DNA of 64,000 nucleotides from Halomonas alimentaria (GCF_009902005.1 NZ_WUTT01000001.1:933601-997600), one strand, 5' to 3'; shown: positions 36,226 to 45,451, counted from the first letter of the stretch. Notes: generated by a model not told the origin, from the sequence alone. Made by a program: numbers and translations.

Positions 36226-36930
36226 ATGACAGCCAGGCGCACTGCCCTACTGGTATCCTTGACCCTCGGATTCCTTCCCATTCACGACGATGCCCAGGCC
36301 GCCAGCGTGCGCCTGGGCAATATCGTTTCCGGCACCGTGCTGCAGAAGCAGGTGCAGTCGATCCGCGAACGGCGCTACGAGCATCTGATCGAGCAGCGCA
36401 CCGACTTCTCCTGTGGCGCCGCCTCCCTGGCGACCATCCTCAAGTACGCCTACCAGCGTCCGGGGGTCACGGAGGAATCGGTGCTGGCCGGGATGCTCGA
36501 GGTCGCCGATCCTCAGGTGGTAATGGAACGAGGCTTCTCACTTCTGGATCTCAAGAACTATGTGCAGACCCTGGGCTATCGGGGGCGTGGCTATGAGGTA
36601 CCCGCCGAGACCCTGGATGAGGTTTCCATTCCGGTGATCGTGCTGCTCGATCTCGATGGCTACAAGCACTTCGTGGTGATGAAGAAGGCCAGCGGCGATC
36701 GCGTCTATGTCGGCGACCCGGCACTCGGTAACCGCATCATGACGCGGGACGACTTTATGGAGGCCTGGAACGGCATCATCTTCGCGATCGTCGGTGAAGG
36801 GTTCGATCAGCAGACGGTACTGCTGAGCCCACGACAGCCACTCACCGCCCACCGGCTACAGGATGTCTTCTCGCCGATTCCCCGGCAGAAGCTTATCGAT
36901 TTCGGTTTTCGGCATGCAGATCTCTTCTAA
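36226..36930 (+). CDS. C39-family (FapD-like) periplasmic peptidase
   Basis: Exported protein of 234 aa of the papain-like C39 peptidase family with a short signal peptide (to about residue 26). The catalytic Cys63 is in TDFSCGAASLATIL, His148 in GYKHFVVM and Asp164 in VYVGDPALGN. FapD of Pseudomonas is a stand-alone C39 peptidase needed for secretion of fibre subunits; the same job is inferred here from the neighbouring repeat proteins and barrel. ATG at 36226 is preferred over an upstream in-frame GTG. It follows an internal terminator, hence probably lower expression. Confidence 0.85.
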   Translation: MTARRTALLVSLTLGFLPIHDDAQAASVRLGNIVSGTVLQKQVQSIRERRYEHLIEQRTDFSCGAASLATILKYAYQRPGVTEESVLAGMLEVADPQVVMERGFSLLDLKNYVQTLGYRGRGYEVPAETLDEVSIPVIVLLDLDGYKHFVVMKKASGDRVYVGDPALGNRIMTRDDFMEAWNGIIFAIVGEGFDQQTVLLSPRQPLTAHRLQDVFSPIPRQKLIDFGFRHADLF

Positions 36931-36986
36931 TATCCGAGTCGGATGGCTCGCGCACTGGAAGGCTGCACCTTGAGGGGGTAACGATC

Positions 36987-37793
36987 ATGTTTGTGCATAA
37001 GCTCAAGCTACACTGCAGGAGAGGAGGGGTAACGGCCCTGGTGGCCATCGCCGCCAGCGGCATGCTGGCGCCCGACGTGGCGCTATCGACCACGTCCAAC
37101 TTTTCGGATTTCGCCAACGGGCGGCAGCTGAGTGACGCCGAGCTGGGCCAACTGCGCGGGCGCTTCGTCGACAAGGGGCGGATCCTGTTCTTCGGGGTGC
37201 AGATGACCAGCGAGTGGCGTAACCCGGCCGGGGGGCATCTGCGGGCCGGTGCGACACTGCATGGCGATCTGACCGGCAGGGCGCCCAGCGTCAGTTTCGA
37301 GCCGCATCTGACCATGGTGTCCGCCGGCAATGCCGTCGTGGCGGGGCCGTCGGGCAATGGGGCGATCGTACGGGATGGCGGTACCGGTGGTATCGGCAAT
37401 GCGCGCGGCGTGGTGCAGAGCATCCAGGCCGCCGGCGACTTCAACGCCGCCGCCAACGATCTGCAGATCGATGTGCTCGATGCATCACAGCACCCCGGAG
37501 TGCCTTCTGGCTCGGGAGCTTCCAGCTCGCAGCAGCTCCCCTCGGGAACTCGTATTTCGGCAAGCTATGGCCCCCAGGGGATGAATGTTGCGCTGGATAT
37601 GCCCGGCATGGGCAGCGTCACGCAGGCGATCGTGCCTAGCCGGGGCCTGCGCCAGTCGATCCAGCTGACCAGTGACCTCCAGCAGGTGCGTAACCTTACC
37701 CGGCTGCAGCTCTATATGGGGCAGTCGGGCGCCGATGCTTCCCCCCCCGGACTACGCACTGCCATCGAGTCGGTGCGTCAATTGAGACGTTGA
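36987..37793 (+). CDS. FapE-like secreted protein of the amyloid operon
   Basis: Protein of 268 aa with a signal-like N-terminus (hydrophobic VTALVAIAASGMLAP, about residues 15-32). Two parts are notable: LSDAELGQLRGRFVDKGRIL (48-67) followed by FFGVQMTSEW, and GNARGVVQSIQAAGDFNAAAN (138-157), which echoes the AAGxxN repeats of the subunit genes. FapE of Pseudomonas is a minor extracellular component found in fibres; the position between FapD-like and FapF-like genes is the main support. It ends overlapping the frame upstream of the barrel gene and has GAGGGGG before its ATG. Confidence 0.68.
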   Translation: MFVHKLKLHCRRGGVTALVAIAASGMLAPDVALSTTSNFSDFANGRQLSDAELGQLRGRFVDKGRILFFGVQMTSEWRNPAGGHLRAGATLHGDLTGRAPSVSFEPHLTMVSAGNAVVAGPSGNGAIVRDGGTGGIGNARGVVQSIQAAGDFNAAANDLQIDVLDASQHPGVPSGSGASSSQQLPSGTRISASYGPQGMNVALDMPGMGSVTQAIVPSRGLRQSIQLTSDLQQVRNLTRLQLYMGQSGADASPPGLRTAIESVRQLRR

Positions 37794-37912
37794 GGGCAGA
37801 GCCCACGGAACTTATGTCGTCTGGTCTAGACTGCCGGTGTGGGGTAACGTCAGTCATGCCACCGGCTGCAGCCTGGCAGCGCGGGCCAGTAACAATATAT
37901 AAGGAGATGTGG

Positions 37913-38998
37913 GTGGAAAAATCACAACCATTCTGCCGTCAAGGTAAAGGCTGTTCCCTTGTCCTGTTGACATCCCTCGGCGCCTTCTCCCCGCTCGCCC
38001 TGGCCCAGGTGTCGAGTGACTCCGGGGAGGTGGTGCGCGAGGCGCGGCCCAGCCAGAGCGTGGAGAACGTCTTCCGCGAGGAGCATGCGCTCTTTTCCGA
38101 TCGCCTGACCATCGAGCCGGGCATCAACTACTCCTACTCGGACCGCTCCCAGCTGGCGCTGCGGGGCTTCCTCGCCCTGGATGCGATCTTCCTCGGCGAG
38201 ATCAACCTGGATACGGTCGAGAGCCATATCACCACCTTCGATATCAATACCCGTTATGGCCTGACCGACCGGCTGGAGGTCGGGCTAAACGTGCCCTTCG
38301 TCTATCGCAGCACGACCTATCAGTCCGTCGGCGCCGACACCTCGGCCTCTCGGGCAAGCGAGCTGGCGGTCGACGATGCCGACCTGGGCGATATCAGTGC
38401 ATCGCTCTCCTATCGGTTACTGCCGGAAACAACAGAGCGCCCCGACCTGGTATTGAACCTGGGAGTCACGGCGCCCACGGGGACCGACCCCTACGGTATC
38501 TCCCTGAGAAAGGATCCGAATGACGACGGTGGGAACCTGTCGATCCCCACCGAACTGCCCACGGGCAACGGCGTCTGGGCGGTCAACGCCGGGGTATCCG
38601 CATTGAAGACGCTGGACCCGGCCATCGTCTTTGCCAATCTGGGCTACACCTACAACTTCGAGGAGAGCTTCGACGATATCTCGGCGACGACGGGCAAGGA
38701 TCCAGGCGATGTCAAGCTGGGTGACTCCATTCGTGCCGGCTTCGGCACCGCCTTTGCGCTTAACGAGCGGCTAAGCCTCTCGCTCTCCTACTCCCACGAG
38801 CATGTCCGGAAGTCCAAGATCACCCAGGGCGGCGTCACCAACAAGGTGATCGGCAGCGATGCCAATGTCGGGGTGTTCAGCATCGGCGGGACCTATGCGC
38901 TGAATGACAGCACCTCCATCGTCACCAGCCTGGGGATTGGTCTGACCGATGCCGCATCGGATATCAGCCTGACCTTCCGCATGCCCTTCCAGCTCTAG
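37913..38998 (+). CDS. FapF-like outer-membrane beta-barrel secretion channel
   Basis: Protein of 361 aa: signal peptide to ALAQ (near 34), a stretch of about 30 residues with REARPSQSVENVFREEH that may be the helical plug/coiled coil of FapF, then alternating aromatic strands (LTIEPGINYSYSDRSQLALRG, TTFDINTRYGLTDRLEVGLNV) ending in FRMPFQL, an outer-membrane insertion signature with terminal aromatic/hydrophobic residues. FapF exports amyloid subunits across the outer membrane. GTG at 37913 has AAGGAG 6 bases upstream; the ATG at 37907 is too close to it. It is the last gene of the operon. Confidence 0.82.
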   Translation: MEKSQPFCRQGKGCSLVLLTSLGAFSPLALAQVSSDSGEVVREARPSQSVENVFREEHALFSDRLTIEPGINYSYSDRSQLALRGFLALDAIFLGEINLDTVESHITTFDINTRYGLTDRLEVGLNVPFVYRSTTYQSVGADTSASRASELAVDDADLGDISASLSYRLLPETTERPDLVLNLGVTAPTGTDPYGISLRKDPNDDGGNLSIPTELPTGNGVWAVNAGVSALKTLDPAIVFANLGYTYNFEESFDDISATTGKDPGDVKLGDSIRAGFGTAFALNERLSLSLSYSHEHVRKSKITQGGVTNKVIGSDANVGVFSIGGTYALNDSTSIVTSLGIGLTDAASDISLTFRMPFQL

Positions 38999-39147
38999 CC
39001 TCCAGCTTTCCTTCCGGTTCGCTACCGGATCACGACCCTCCCTGCGGCTCGCCACGACAGCGGGTCTCAGGGAGTCGGTCTCTCGCCGTTTGGCCATTGG
39101 TGATGGCATAATGCGCGGCATCGTAATGACGTAACGGGATAGGCACC

Positions 39148-39483
39148 ATGCTCAAGGGGTTGGCGCTGACGCTGACGATCCTGCTGGCGCTGCTGCAGTA
39201 TCGGCTATGGCTGGGCCAGGGCGGTATCGAGGAGTTGCGCGAGGTTCGCCAACGGGTGGCGTCGCTGGAGGCGGACAACCAGCCGCTGCGCGACCGCAAT
39301 GCGCGCCTGGCCGCCGAGGTGCTCGACCTCAAGACCGGCCTCGATGCCATCGAGGAGCGGGCACGCAGCGATATCGGCATGGTGCGCACCGACGAGCAGT
39401 TCTTCTGGGTGCCCGATGTGGCGGTGGAGCTGGACCCGGTGGTCAATCCACTGCCCGCCACCCGCCTGGAGGCGAGCCGATGA
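39148..39483 (+). CDS. ftsB: Cell division protein FtsB
   Basis: Bitopic inner-membrane protein of 111 aa: one transmembrane helix (about 4-21), then a periplasmic coiled coil (EELREVRQRVASLEADNQPLRDRNARL) and the conserved EERARSDIGMVRTDEQFF end. It bridges FtsL and FtsQ in the divisome that activates septal wall synthesis. Length and position immediately before ispD are standard for gammaproteobacteria. Its stop overlaps the ispD start by 4 bases. Confidence 0.95.
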   Translation: MLKGLALTLTILLALLQYRLWLGQGGIEELREVRQRVASLEADNQPLRDRNARLAAEVLDLKTGLDAIEERARSDIGMVRTDEQFFWVPDVAVELDPVVNPLPATRLEASR

Positions 39484-40214
39484 GCGCGTCACCCTGGCTG
39501 GTGGTGCCGGCGGCGGGGCAGGGGCGGCGCATGGGAGCCGACCGCCCCAAGCAGTACCTGACCCTCGACGCCCGCCCGGTGATGGCCCACACCCTGACCC
39601 GGCTGCATGCCGCCTTCCCCGGGGCACGACTCTGCCTCTGCCTGGACCCCGACGACGCCTGGTTCGACCCAGACTGGGTACTCTTCGCCGACTGGCGGCG
39701 CGTGGCGGGAGGCGCCGAGCGTGCGGACTCCGTGGCCAACGCCCTGGGGGCCATCGCCCATGAGGCGCGTGATGATGACCTGGTGCTGGTCCATGATGTG
39801 GCGCGCCCCTGTGTCGCCGTCGAGGACCTGCGGCGGCTGATGCGGGTCCTTGCCGATGATGCGGTGGGCGGGCTGCTGGCCGCCACCGTGGCGGACACCA
39901 TGAAGCGTGACGATGGCGGCGGCCGGGTCGCCCGTACCGAGCCCCGTGCGGGCCTCTGGCATGCCCTGACCCCTCAGGGCTTTCGCTACGGCCTGTTGAA
40001 TCAGGCGCTTCGCCAGGCCATGGCGTCCGGCGTCACGGTCACCGACGAGGCCTCAGCGGTGGAGGCCCTGGGGCATGCGCCTCGGCTGGTGCCCGGGCGT
40101 CGCGACAACCTCAAGATCACCCATCCCGAGGACCTGGCCCTGGCCGGCATGATCCTGGCCGCCCAGGCCTCGGCGCACAGCGAGACGGCGCCCGCGGGCG
40201 TCGCGGAGAGATGA
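39480..40214 (+). CDS. ispD: 2-C-methyl-D-erythritol 4-phosphate cytidylyltransferase
   Basis: Enzyme of 244 aa for the third step of the MEP isoprenoid pathway, joining CTP and methylerythritol phosphate. The nucleotide-binding [20 protein letters not shown], the HDVARPCV segment and the [16 protein letters not shown] end motifs are all present. ATG at 39480 lies in an ATGA with the ftsB stop, indicating coupled translation; the frame is open further upstream but is shadowed by ftsB. It overlaps ispF by 4 bases. Confidence 0.96.
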   Translation: MSASPWLVVPAAGQGRRMGADRPKQYLTLDARPVMAHTLTRLHAAFPGARLCLCLDPDDAWFDPDWVLFADWRRVAGGAERADSVANALGAIAHEARDDDLVLVHDVARPCVAVEDLRRLMRVLADDAVGGLLAATVADTMKRDDGGGRVARTEPRAGLWHALTPQGFRYGLLNQALRQAMASGVTVTDEASAVEALGHAPRLVPGRRDNLKITHPEDLALAGMILAAQASAHSETAPAGVAER

Positions 40215-40753
40215 TGAGAATCGGCCATGGTTTCGACGTCCACCGCTTCGGTGAGGGCGACCACCTGATGATCGGCGGCGTCGCCGTCCCATTCGAGCGC
40301 GGCTTCGTCGCCCACTCCGACGGTGATGTGCTGCTGCACGCCATCAGCGATGCGCTGCTGGGCGCCTGCGCGCTGGGCGATATCGGTCGCCACTTCCCGG
40401 ATACCGACCCGGCCTGGAAGGGCGCCGATAGCCGCGACCTGCTGCGCCGCGTGGTGGCTCTGGTGCATGCGGCCGGTTACCGGGTCGGCAACCTGGATGC
40501 CACCCTGATGGCCCAGGCGCCGAAGATGGCGCCCCATGTGGAAGCCATGGCGGCCAATGTGGCCGCGGACCTGGACGTCGAACCCGGCGCGGTCAACGTC
40601 AAGGCCACCACCACCGAGCGCCTGGGCTTCACCGGCCGCGGCGAGGGTATCGCCGCCGAGGCGGTAGCACTGCTGTTGCCGGTTTCGGGACCGGTTTCGG
40701 GGCCGGTTTCGGGGCCAGTTTCGAAAGAGACGAGCGAGCGCACCGGTGAGTGA
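40211..40753 (+). CDS. ispF: 2-C-methyl-D-erythritol 2,4-cyclodiphosphate synthase with repeat tail
   Basis: Enzyme of 180 aa for the fifth MEP step, forming the cyclodiphosphate with release of CMP. The zinc and active-site motifs are [34 protein letters not shown] and [19 protein letters not shown]. Usual length is about 157-160; here about 22 extra C-terminal residues follow the conserved end, made of repeated PVSG units encoded by a 12-bp tandem repeat. The tail is likely dispensable. It overlaps ispD and truD by a few bases. Confidence 0.95.
   Translation: MMRIGHGFDVHRFGEGDHLMIGGVAVPFERGFVAHSDGDVLLHAISDALLGACALGDIGRHFPDTDPAWKGADSRDLLRRVVALVHAAGYRVGNLDATLMAQAPKMAPHVEAMAANVAADLDVEPGAVNVKATTTERLGFTGRGEGIAAEAVALLLPVSGPVSGPVSGPVSKETSERTGE
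40681..40716 (+). repeat. 12-bp tandem repeat at the ispF 3' end
   Basis: Three copies of GGTTTCGGGRCC (40681-40692, 40693-40704, 40705-40716) and a decayed fourth encode the PVSG tail of IspF, 30 bp before the truD start. Copy number could vary by slippage without breaking the frame. Confidence 0.8.
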
Positions 40754-41822
40754 TGCCGCCGTACGCCCCCAGGCCGACGCCATCGACTGGCCACCTTCCT
40801 GGCCGCGGGTGCTCGACGCCGAGTTCGGTCCGCCGGTCAGCGGGGACTACCGGGCGCGCCCCGAGGATTTCATGGTCGAGGAGGTGCTCGATTTCGCTCC
40901 CGAGGGGGAGGGGGAGCACCTCTGGCTCTACATCGAGAAGCGCGACCTGACCACCGCCATGGTGGTGAAAGAGCTGGCACGGCTATGCGAGGTATCGCCG
41001 CGGGTGGTGGGCTACTCGGGCATGAAGGACCGTGTCGCCGTGACCCGCCAGTGGCTCTCTGTGCAACTGCCGGGTCGCGAGGCGCCGGAAGGCCTGGCTG
41101 AATCACTTGCCGAGCGTGGCGTGCAGGTGCTGGAGATGGCCCGCCACCCGCGCAAGCTCAAGCGCGGCGTGCACCGCGCCAACCGCTTCCGGCTGCGCCT
41201 GACCGGGCCGGCGGTGGATGACGAGGGCTTCGCGGCGCGCTGGGAGCGTCTGCTCGAGCGCGGGGTCGCCAACTACTTCGGTCCCCAGCGCTTCGGGCCG
41301 GATGGGCGCAACCTGCTGCGCGCTCGTTCGCTGCTGGCCCGCGGCTGGCGCAAGCGCGACGACCGCGATGGCATGCTGCTCTCGGCGGCACGCAGCTTCC
41401 TGTTCAACGAGCTGCTCGCAGAGCGCATCCGCGAGGGCAGCTGGGATCGCCTGCTGCCGGGCGAGGTGGCGAACCTCGACGGCACGGCGAGCCAGTTCAC
41501 CGTCGAGGCGCCGGACGCCGGACTCGAGGCCCGCGCGGCGCGCCTCGACCTGCACCCTAGCGGCGTGCTGTGGGGCACCGGCGGCTCGGTGGCGAATGGT
41601 GAGGCGCTGGCCCGCGAGGCACACCTGGCCAGTCGCTTCCCGGCGTTGTGCGGAGGCCTCGAGGCGGCCGGCGTACGGCTGGGGCGTCGCCCGCTGCGCC
41701 TGAGCCTGGGGGAAGCGAGCTTAGAGCGCGGTGACGACGAGCTGTGGCTCGCCTTCACGCTGCCCCGCGGCGCCTTCGCCACCGCGGTACTCCGAGAATT
41801 GATCGCACACCCGAGCCTGTGA
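40746..41822 (+). CDS. truD: tRNA pseudouridine(13) synthase TruD
   Basis: Protein of 358 aa that isomerises U13 of tRNA-Glu. The TruD core is seen in [13 protein letters not shown], the catalytic Asp in [14 protein letters not shown] (KDR motif, residue about 98), [12 protein letters not shown], and [18 protein letters not shown]. The GTG start at 40746 overlaps the ispF stop. The place between ispF and surE is the standard gammaproteobacterial order. Confidence 0.95.
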   Translation: MSDAAVRPQADAIDWPPSWPRVLDAEFGPPVSGDYRARPEDFMVEEVLDFAPEGEGEHLWLYIEKRDLTTAMVVKELARLCEVSPRVVGYSGMKDRVAVTRQWLSVQLPGREAPEGLAESLAERGVQVLEMARHPRKLKRGVHRANRFRLRLTGPAVDDEGFAARWERLLERGVANYFGPQRFGPDGRNLLRARSLLARGWRKRDDRDGMLLSAARSFLFNELLAERIREGSWDRLLPGEVANLDGTASQFTVEAPDAGLEARAARLDLHPSGVLWGTGGSVANGEALAREAHLASRFPALCGGLEAAGVRLGRRPLRLSLGEASLERGDDELWLAFTLPRGAFATAVLRELIAHPSL

Positions 41823-41848
41823 CGGGTGTGCCTACGCGAGGATTCGAG

Positions 41849-42595
41849 ATGCGCCGACTGCTGCTCTCCAACGACGACGGCGTGCACGCCCCCGGGCTGC
41901 GCGCCCTGCACGATGCCCTGGTCTCCCATGCCAAGCTGCGCGTGGTGGCACCGGACCGCGACAAGAGCGGGGCCAGCAACTCCCTGACCCTGACCCGCCC
42001 GCTGGCGCTGGCGGCGTTGGACAACGGCTTCTACAGTGTCGATGGCACGCCGGCAGACTGCGTCTACCTGGGCGTCAACGGTGTCTGGGACGAGAGACCC
42101 GACCTGGTGATCTCCGGCATCAACCACGGCGGCAACCTGGGTGATGACGTGCTCTATTCCGGCACCGTGGCCGCCGCCATGGAGGGGCGCAACCTGGGCA
42201 TGGCCGCCATCGCCATGTCACTGGTGGGCCATCGCCACTTCGAGGCCGCCGGCCGCGTCGCGGCGAGCCTGGTGGGAGCCGCCGGACAGCTCTCGCTGCC
42301 GCCGCGCAGCCTGCTCAATGTCAACGTGCCGGATCTGCCCTGGAACGAGATCCAGGGCTTCCGAGTTACCCGTCTGGGCTATCGCGGCCCCGCGGCTCGG
42401 CCCCAGGAGGTACGCGATCCCCGCGGCCGGGTGCGTTGGTGGATCGCCGCCGTGGGCGCGAACGCCGATGATGGCCCCGACACCGACTTTGCCGCCGTGG
42501 AGGCAGGCTTCGTTTCCATCACCCCGCTGCAGACCGATCTCACCCGGCATGCGGCCATCGCGGACGTAAAGGGCTGGCTGGATGCACTCACCTGA
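41849..42595 (+). CDS. surE: 5'/3'-nucleotidase SurE
   Basis: Metal-dependent phosphatase of 248 aa acting on nucleoside monophosphates and polyphosphate, important in stationary phase. The metal site is [13 protein letters not shown] (Asp8, Asp9), with [15 protein letters not shown] (Ser/Asn region) and [21 protein letters not shown] following. It sits 26 bp after truD and overlaps pcm by 14 bases, as in the classical surE-pcm-nlpD-rpoS string. Confidence 0.97.
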   Translation: MRRLLLSNDDGVHAPGLRALHDALVSHAKLRVVAPDRDKSGASNSLTLTRPLALAALDNGFYSVDGTPADCVYLGVNGVWDERPDLVISGINHGGNLGDDVLYSGTVAAAMEGRNLGMAAIAMSLVGHRHFEAAGRVAASLVGAAGQLSLPPRSLLNVNVPDLPWNEIQGFRVTRLGYRGPAARPQEVRDPRGRVRWWIAAVGANADDGPDTDFAAVEAGFVSITPLQTDLTRHAAIADVKGWLDALT

Positions 42596-43262
42596 ACGTC
42601 TCGCCGAGCTGGTGCGCGGGGTGGGCATGACCTCCCAGCGCACCCGCGACCGCATGCTGGAACGACTGGCCGCCCAGGGCATCCGTGATCCCCGGGTGCT
42701 GGAGACCCTGGGGCGTGAGCCTCGCCACCTGTTCCTGGACGAGGCGCTGTCTCACCGCGCCTACGAGGACACCTCGCTGCCCATCGGCCATGGACAGACC
42801 CTCTCCCAGCCGTGGATGGTGGCGCGCATGACAGAACTGGTCCTGCAGGCGTCGCCGCAGCGCGTGCTGGAGATCGGTACCGGGTCCGGCTACCAGACGC
42901 TGATCCTCTCGCGGCTGGTGCCGGAACTCTGGTCGATCGAGCGAATCAATGCCTTGCATCGTCGCGCCGCCGAACGACTGCGTCTGCTTGGCGCACACAA
43001 TGCCCACCTGCGCCTGGCCGACGGCGGCCATGGCTGGGACGAGGCCGCCCCCTTCGATGTCATCCTGCTGACCGCCTGCGCCAGCGAGCTGCCGGCGGCG
43101 CTGCTCTCCCAGCTCGCCGAGGGCGGCGTGCTGATCACCCCGCTGTCCGACGCCCGGGGCCGCCAGTGGCTGACCCGGATCCAGCGTCAGGACAACCAGT
43201 TCGAGAAGCGGCGGCTGGAGCCGGTGCGCTTCGTGCCGCTGCTCGAAGGCGTCATTCGTTGA
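42582..43262 (+). CDS. pcm: Protein-L-isoaspartate O-methyltransferase
   Basis: SAM-dependent repair methyltransferase of 226 aa that tags isoaspartyl residues in aged proteins for restoration. Motifs are [21 protein letters not shown] before the SAM site, [18 protein letters not shown] (motif I, SAM binding) and [18 protein letters not shown] (post-motif). The start overlaps surE, so translation is coupled. It is followed by a DUF368 gene rather than directly by nlpD. Confidence 0.96.
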   Translation: MHSPERLAELVRGVGMTSQRTRDRMLERLAAQGIRDPRVLETLGREPRHLFLDEALSHRAYEDTSLPIGHGQTLSQPWMVARMTELVLQASPQRVLEIGTGSGYQTLILSRLVPELWSIERINALHRRAAERLRLLGAHNAHLRLADGGHGWDEAAPFDVILLTACASELPAALLSQLAEGGVLITPLSDARGRQWLTRIQRQDNQFEKRRLEPVRFVPLLEGVIR

Positions 43263-43275
43263 AAGGAGTCCGCTG

Positions 43276-44301
43276 TTGAAGCGATACCTCAGCATCATCC
43301 TCAGGGGCGCCGGCATGGGAGCCGCCGATGCGGTGCCCGGCGTTTCCGGGGGCACCATTGCCTTTGTCACCGGCATCTACGAGGAGCTGATCCATACCAT
43401 CAAGCAGTTCGGCCCCAGCGCCTTCGGTGCCTGGCGTCGTGGCGGGATGGCGGGCCTGGTGGCCCATCTCAACCTGCCCTTCCTGCTGCCGCTGCTGCTG
43501 GGCATCGCCGTCAGCCTGGTCAGCGTCGCCCACCTGGTGGTGTGGCTGATGGAGGACCACCCGTTGCTGCTCAATGGCTTCTTCTTCGGGCTGGTGCTGG
43601 CCTCGGCGCTGGTGGTCAGCCGACATCCCGCCGACTGGCGCTGGTGGCATATCCTGCCGCTGGTCGGCGGGCTGCTGCTGGCCCACGGCCTGCCTTCGCT
43701 GATGCCGCTGGTGACCGAGCTGGGCAGCCGCGAGGTGATGCTGCTGGTGGGTGGCGCCATCGCCATCAGTGCGATGATCCTGCCCGGCGTGTCGGGCAGC
43801 TTCCTGCTGCTGACCATGGGCCTTTATGGCACCGTGATGGATGGGATTCGCGGCTTCGACCTGGGGTTGATCGGGTTGTTCGGGATGGGCTGCGCCGCCG
43901 GGCTGTTCGCCTTTTCGCGACTGCTCTCCTGGCTGCTCGACCGCTTCCATACCGGGACGCTGCAGCTGCTGGTGGGCTTCATCATCGGCTCGTTGCCGGT
44001 ACTCTGGCCGTGGCGGGAACTGGTACGCTACCAGCTCGGCCCGGACGGACAGATGATTCCACTGGACTACCGCTACCTGACCCCCGGTGACTACGCCCTG
44101 CTCACCGGTGACGCTCCCCAGCTGGTGGCCGTGGTGGCGCTGATGCTGGCCGGGGCGGCGGGCGTTCTGCTGCTCGACCGCACGGGACGACGCCCGGCGG
44201 CGATGCGCGGGAATGAAACACATGGGGCAGGCTCTGATCGGGCAAGCTCTGATAGGCCAAGCTCTGATAGGGCAAACAAGGAGGAAGGCTCTGATGCGTA
44301 A
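43276..44301 (+). CDS. DUF368 (PopT-type) polyprenyl-phosphate transporter
   Basis: Polytopic membrane protein of 341 aa with about eight helices and the DUF368 start signature GAGMGAADAVPGVSGGTIAFVTGIYE. A second re-entrant-like repeat, AMILPGVSGSFLLLTMGLYG, lies in the middle. DUF368 proteins recycle undecaprenyl phosphate across the membrane, supporting wall and LPS synthesis. It begins with TTG at 43276. The last 35 residues are a hydrophilic tail with three five-residue repeats (SDRAS, SDRPS, SDRAN) from a 15-bp DNA repeat. It overlaps nlpD by 8 bases. Confidence 0.9.
   Translation: MKRYLSIILRGAGMGAADAVPGVSGGTIAFVTGIYEELIHTIKQFGPSAFGAWRRGGMAGLVAHLNLPFLLPLLLGIAVSLVSVAHLVVWLMEDHPLLLNGFFFGLVLASALVVSRHPADWRWWHILPLVGGLLLAHGLPSLMPLVTELGSREVMLLVGGAIAISAMILPGVSGSFLLLTMGLYGTVMDGIRGFDLGLIGLFGMGCAAGLFAFSRLLSWLLDRFHTGTLQLLVGFIIGSLPVLWPWRELVRYQLGPDGQMIPLDYRYLTPGDYALLTGDAPQLVAVVALMLAGAAGVLLLDRTGRRPAAMRGNETHGAGSDRASSDRPSSDRANKEEGSDA
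44231..44275 (+). repeat. 15-bp tandem repeat before nlpD
   Basis: GCTCTGATCGGGCAA, GCTCTGATAGGCCAA and GCTCTGATAGGGCAA lie head to tail (44231-44275), and GGCTCTGATGCG just after looks like a broken fourth copy that includes the nlpD start codon. They are in frame with the DUF368 tail. Confidence 0.85.
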
Positions 44302-45451
44302 GGTATTGATGATTTCGGGCCTGGCCCTGGCGATGGCCGGCTGTGCCAGTCAGCAGGATTCCCCGGGCCAGGTGCCGGTGCGCGACCTCTCGGCGAGCCG
44401 TTCGGACACCGCGGCGAGCCACTATACCGTGGAGCAGGGCGATACCCTCTACGGCATCGCCTGGCGCCATGACATGGACTACCGCGACCTGGCGCGACTC
44501 AACCGCATCGGTCCGCCCTACGAGATCCAGCCGGGCCAGCGCCTGGTGCTTGAAGGAGGGGCGGGCGAAGGCCAGCCGGCGGCCCGACAGACTGACGACG
44601 GCGCAAGCGCCGTGGCGGTGGCCACGCCCCTCGGTGGCGCCCAGGCCGAGGCCGATTCCGGCGACATGGAGTGGCTGCTGCCCAGCGGTGAGACCGAGAC
44701 GGTCTCCCGCGCCGATCGAGCCACCGACTCCGGCGATGTTGACCAGGCTCAGGCGGCCTCCGACGAAGAGAGCGGGCCTGGCCCGGTCTACTCGCCGGAT
44801 AGCCCCGGTGCCGATGGCTACCTGAGCGAACGTGACCTGGCCGAGCGCAGCGCGCGTGAAGATGCCAGCGAAGCCGAGCAGACCGCCGAGGCTAGCCAGG
44901 AGGCTGAAGAGACCAGCAATACCCGGGACGTGGCCGAGACCGCTGCCCCGGAAGAGCCTGCCCGGGAGGTCGCCAGCGAGGCGCCGAGCGAAGAGGCCCA
45001 GAAGACCGATGCGGGCACCGCCGTCGCCGGCGGCACCCAGGGTGCCGATCGCGGCTCGCGCACCTATACACCCGTCGCCGAGGTGCCCTGGCAATGGCCG
45101 GCAAGCGGCAATGTGGTCGGCCAGTTCGGCGATGGTGGAGCGATTACCGCCGGCATTGATATCGCCGGTCAAAAGGGGCAACCTGTCAAGGCGGCAGGTC
45201 CCGGGATCGTGGTCTATGCGGGCAGTGGTGTCAGGGGCTACGGAAAGCTGATTCTGCTCAAGCACAACGACCAGTTCCTGAGTGCCTACGCCCACAACGA
45301 CACGCTGCAGGTAAGCGAGAATGACGTGGTCGAGGCCGGCGAAGTGATTGCCACCATGGGCGACAGCGATGCCGAAGACGTCAGGCTGCATTTCGAGGTG
45401 CGCAAGGATGGCCAGCCCCAGGACCCCCTGGACTATCTGCCCTCACGCTGA
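44294..45451 (+). CDS. nlpD: NlpD-type lipoprotein with LysM and degenerate M23 domain
   Basis: Outer-membrane lipoprotein of 385 aa, lipobox LAMAGC (Cys16). A LysM domain (about 43-88, HYTVEQGDTLYGIAWRHDMD) binds peptidoglycan. A long Glu/Ala-rich disordered linker (about 90-255) leads to a C-terminal M23 fold (about 265-380) in which the zinc ligands look incomplete, as in NlpD activators of the amidase AmiC. GAGGAAGG precedes the ATG. It is directly upstream of rpoS, and rpoS promoters commonly lie within nlpD. Confidence 0.93.
   Translation: MRKVLMISGLALAMAGCASQQDSPGQVPVRDLSASRSDTAASHYTVEQGDTLYGIAWRHDMDYRDLARLNRIGPPYEIQPGQRLVLEGGAGEGQPAARQTDDGASAVAVATPLGGAQAEADSGDMEWLLPSGETETVSRADRATDSGDVDQAQAASDEESGPGPVYSPDSPGADGYLSERDLAERSAREDASEAEQTAEASQEAEETSNTRDVAETAAPEEPAREVASEAPSEEAQKTDAGTAVAGGTQGADRGSRTYTPVAEVPWQWPASGNVVGQFGDGGAITAGIDIAGQKGQPVKAAGPGIVVYAGSGVRGYGKLILLKHNDQFLSAYAHNDTLQVSENDVVEAGEVIATMGDSDAEDVRLHFEVRKDGQPQDPLDYLPSR

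Noticed and set aside
40211..40753. Frameshift or fusion at the end of ispF
   Set aside because: The extra tail is fully explained by an in-frame 12-bp tandem repeat; the truD start that follows is normal.
44213..44293. Longer NlpD start giving repeated QALIG residues
   Set aside because: That frame is the tandem repeat read out of the DUF368 frame. The lipoprotein signal and GAGGAAGG place the real start at 44294.
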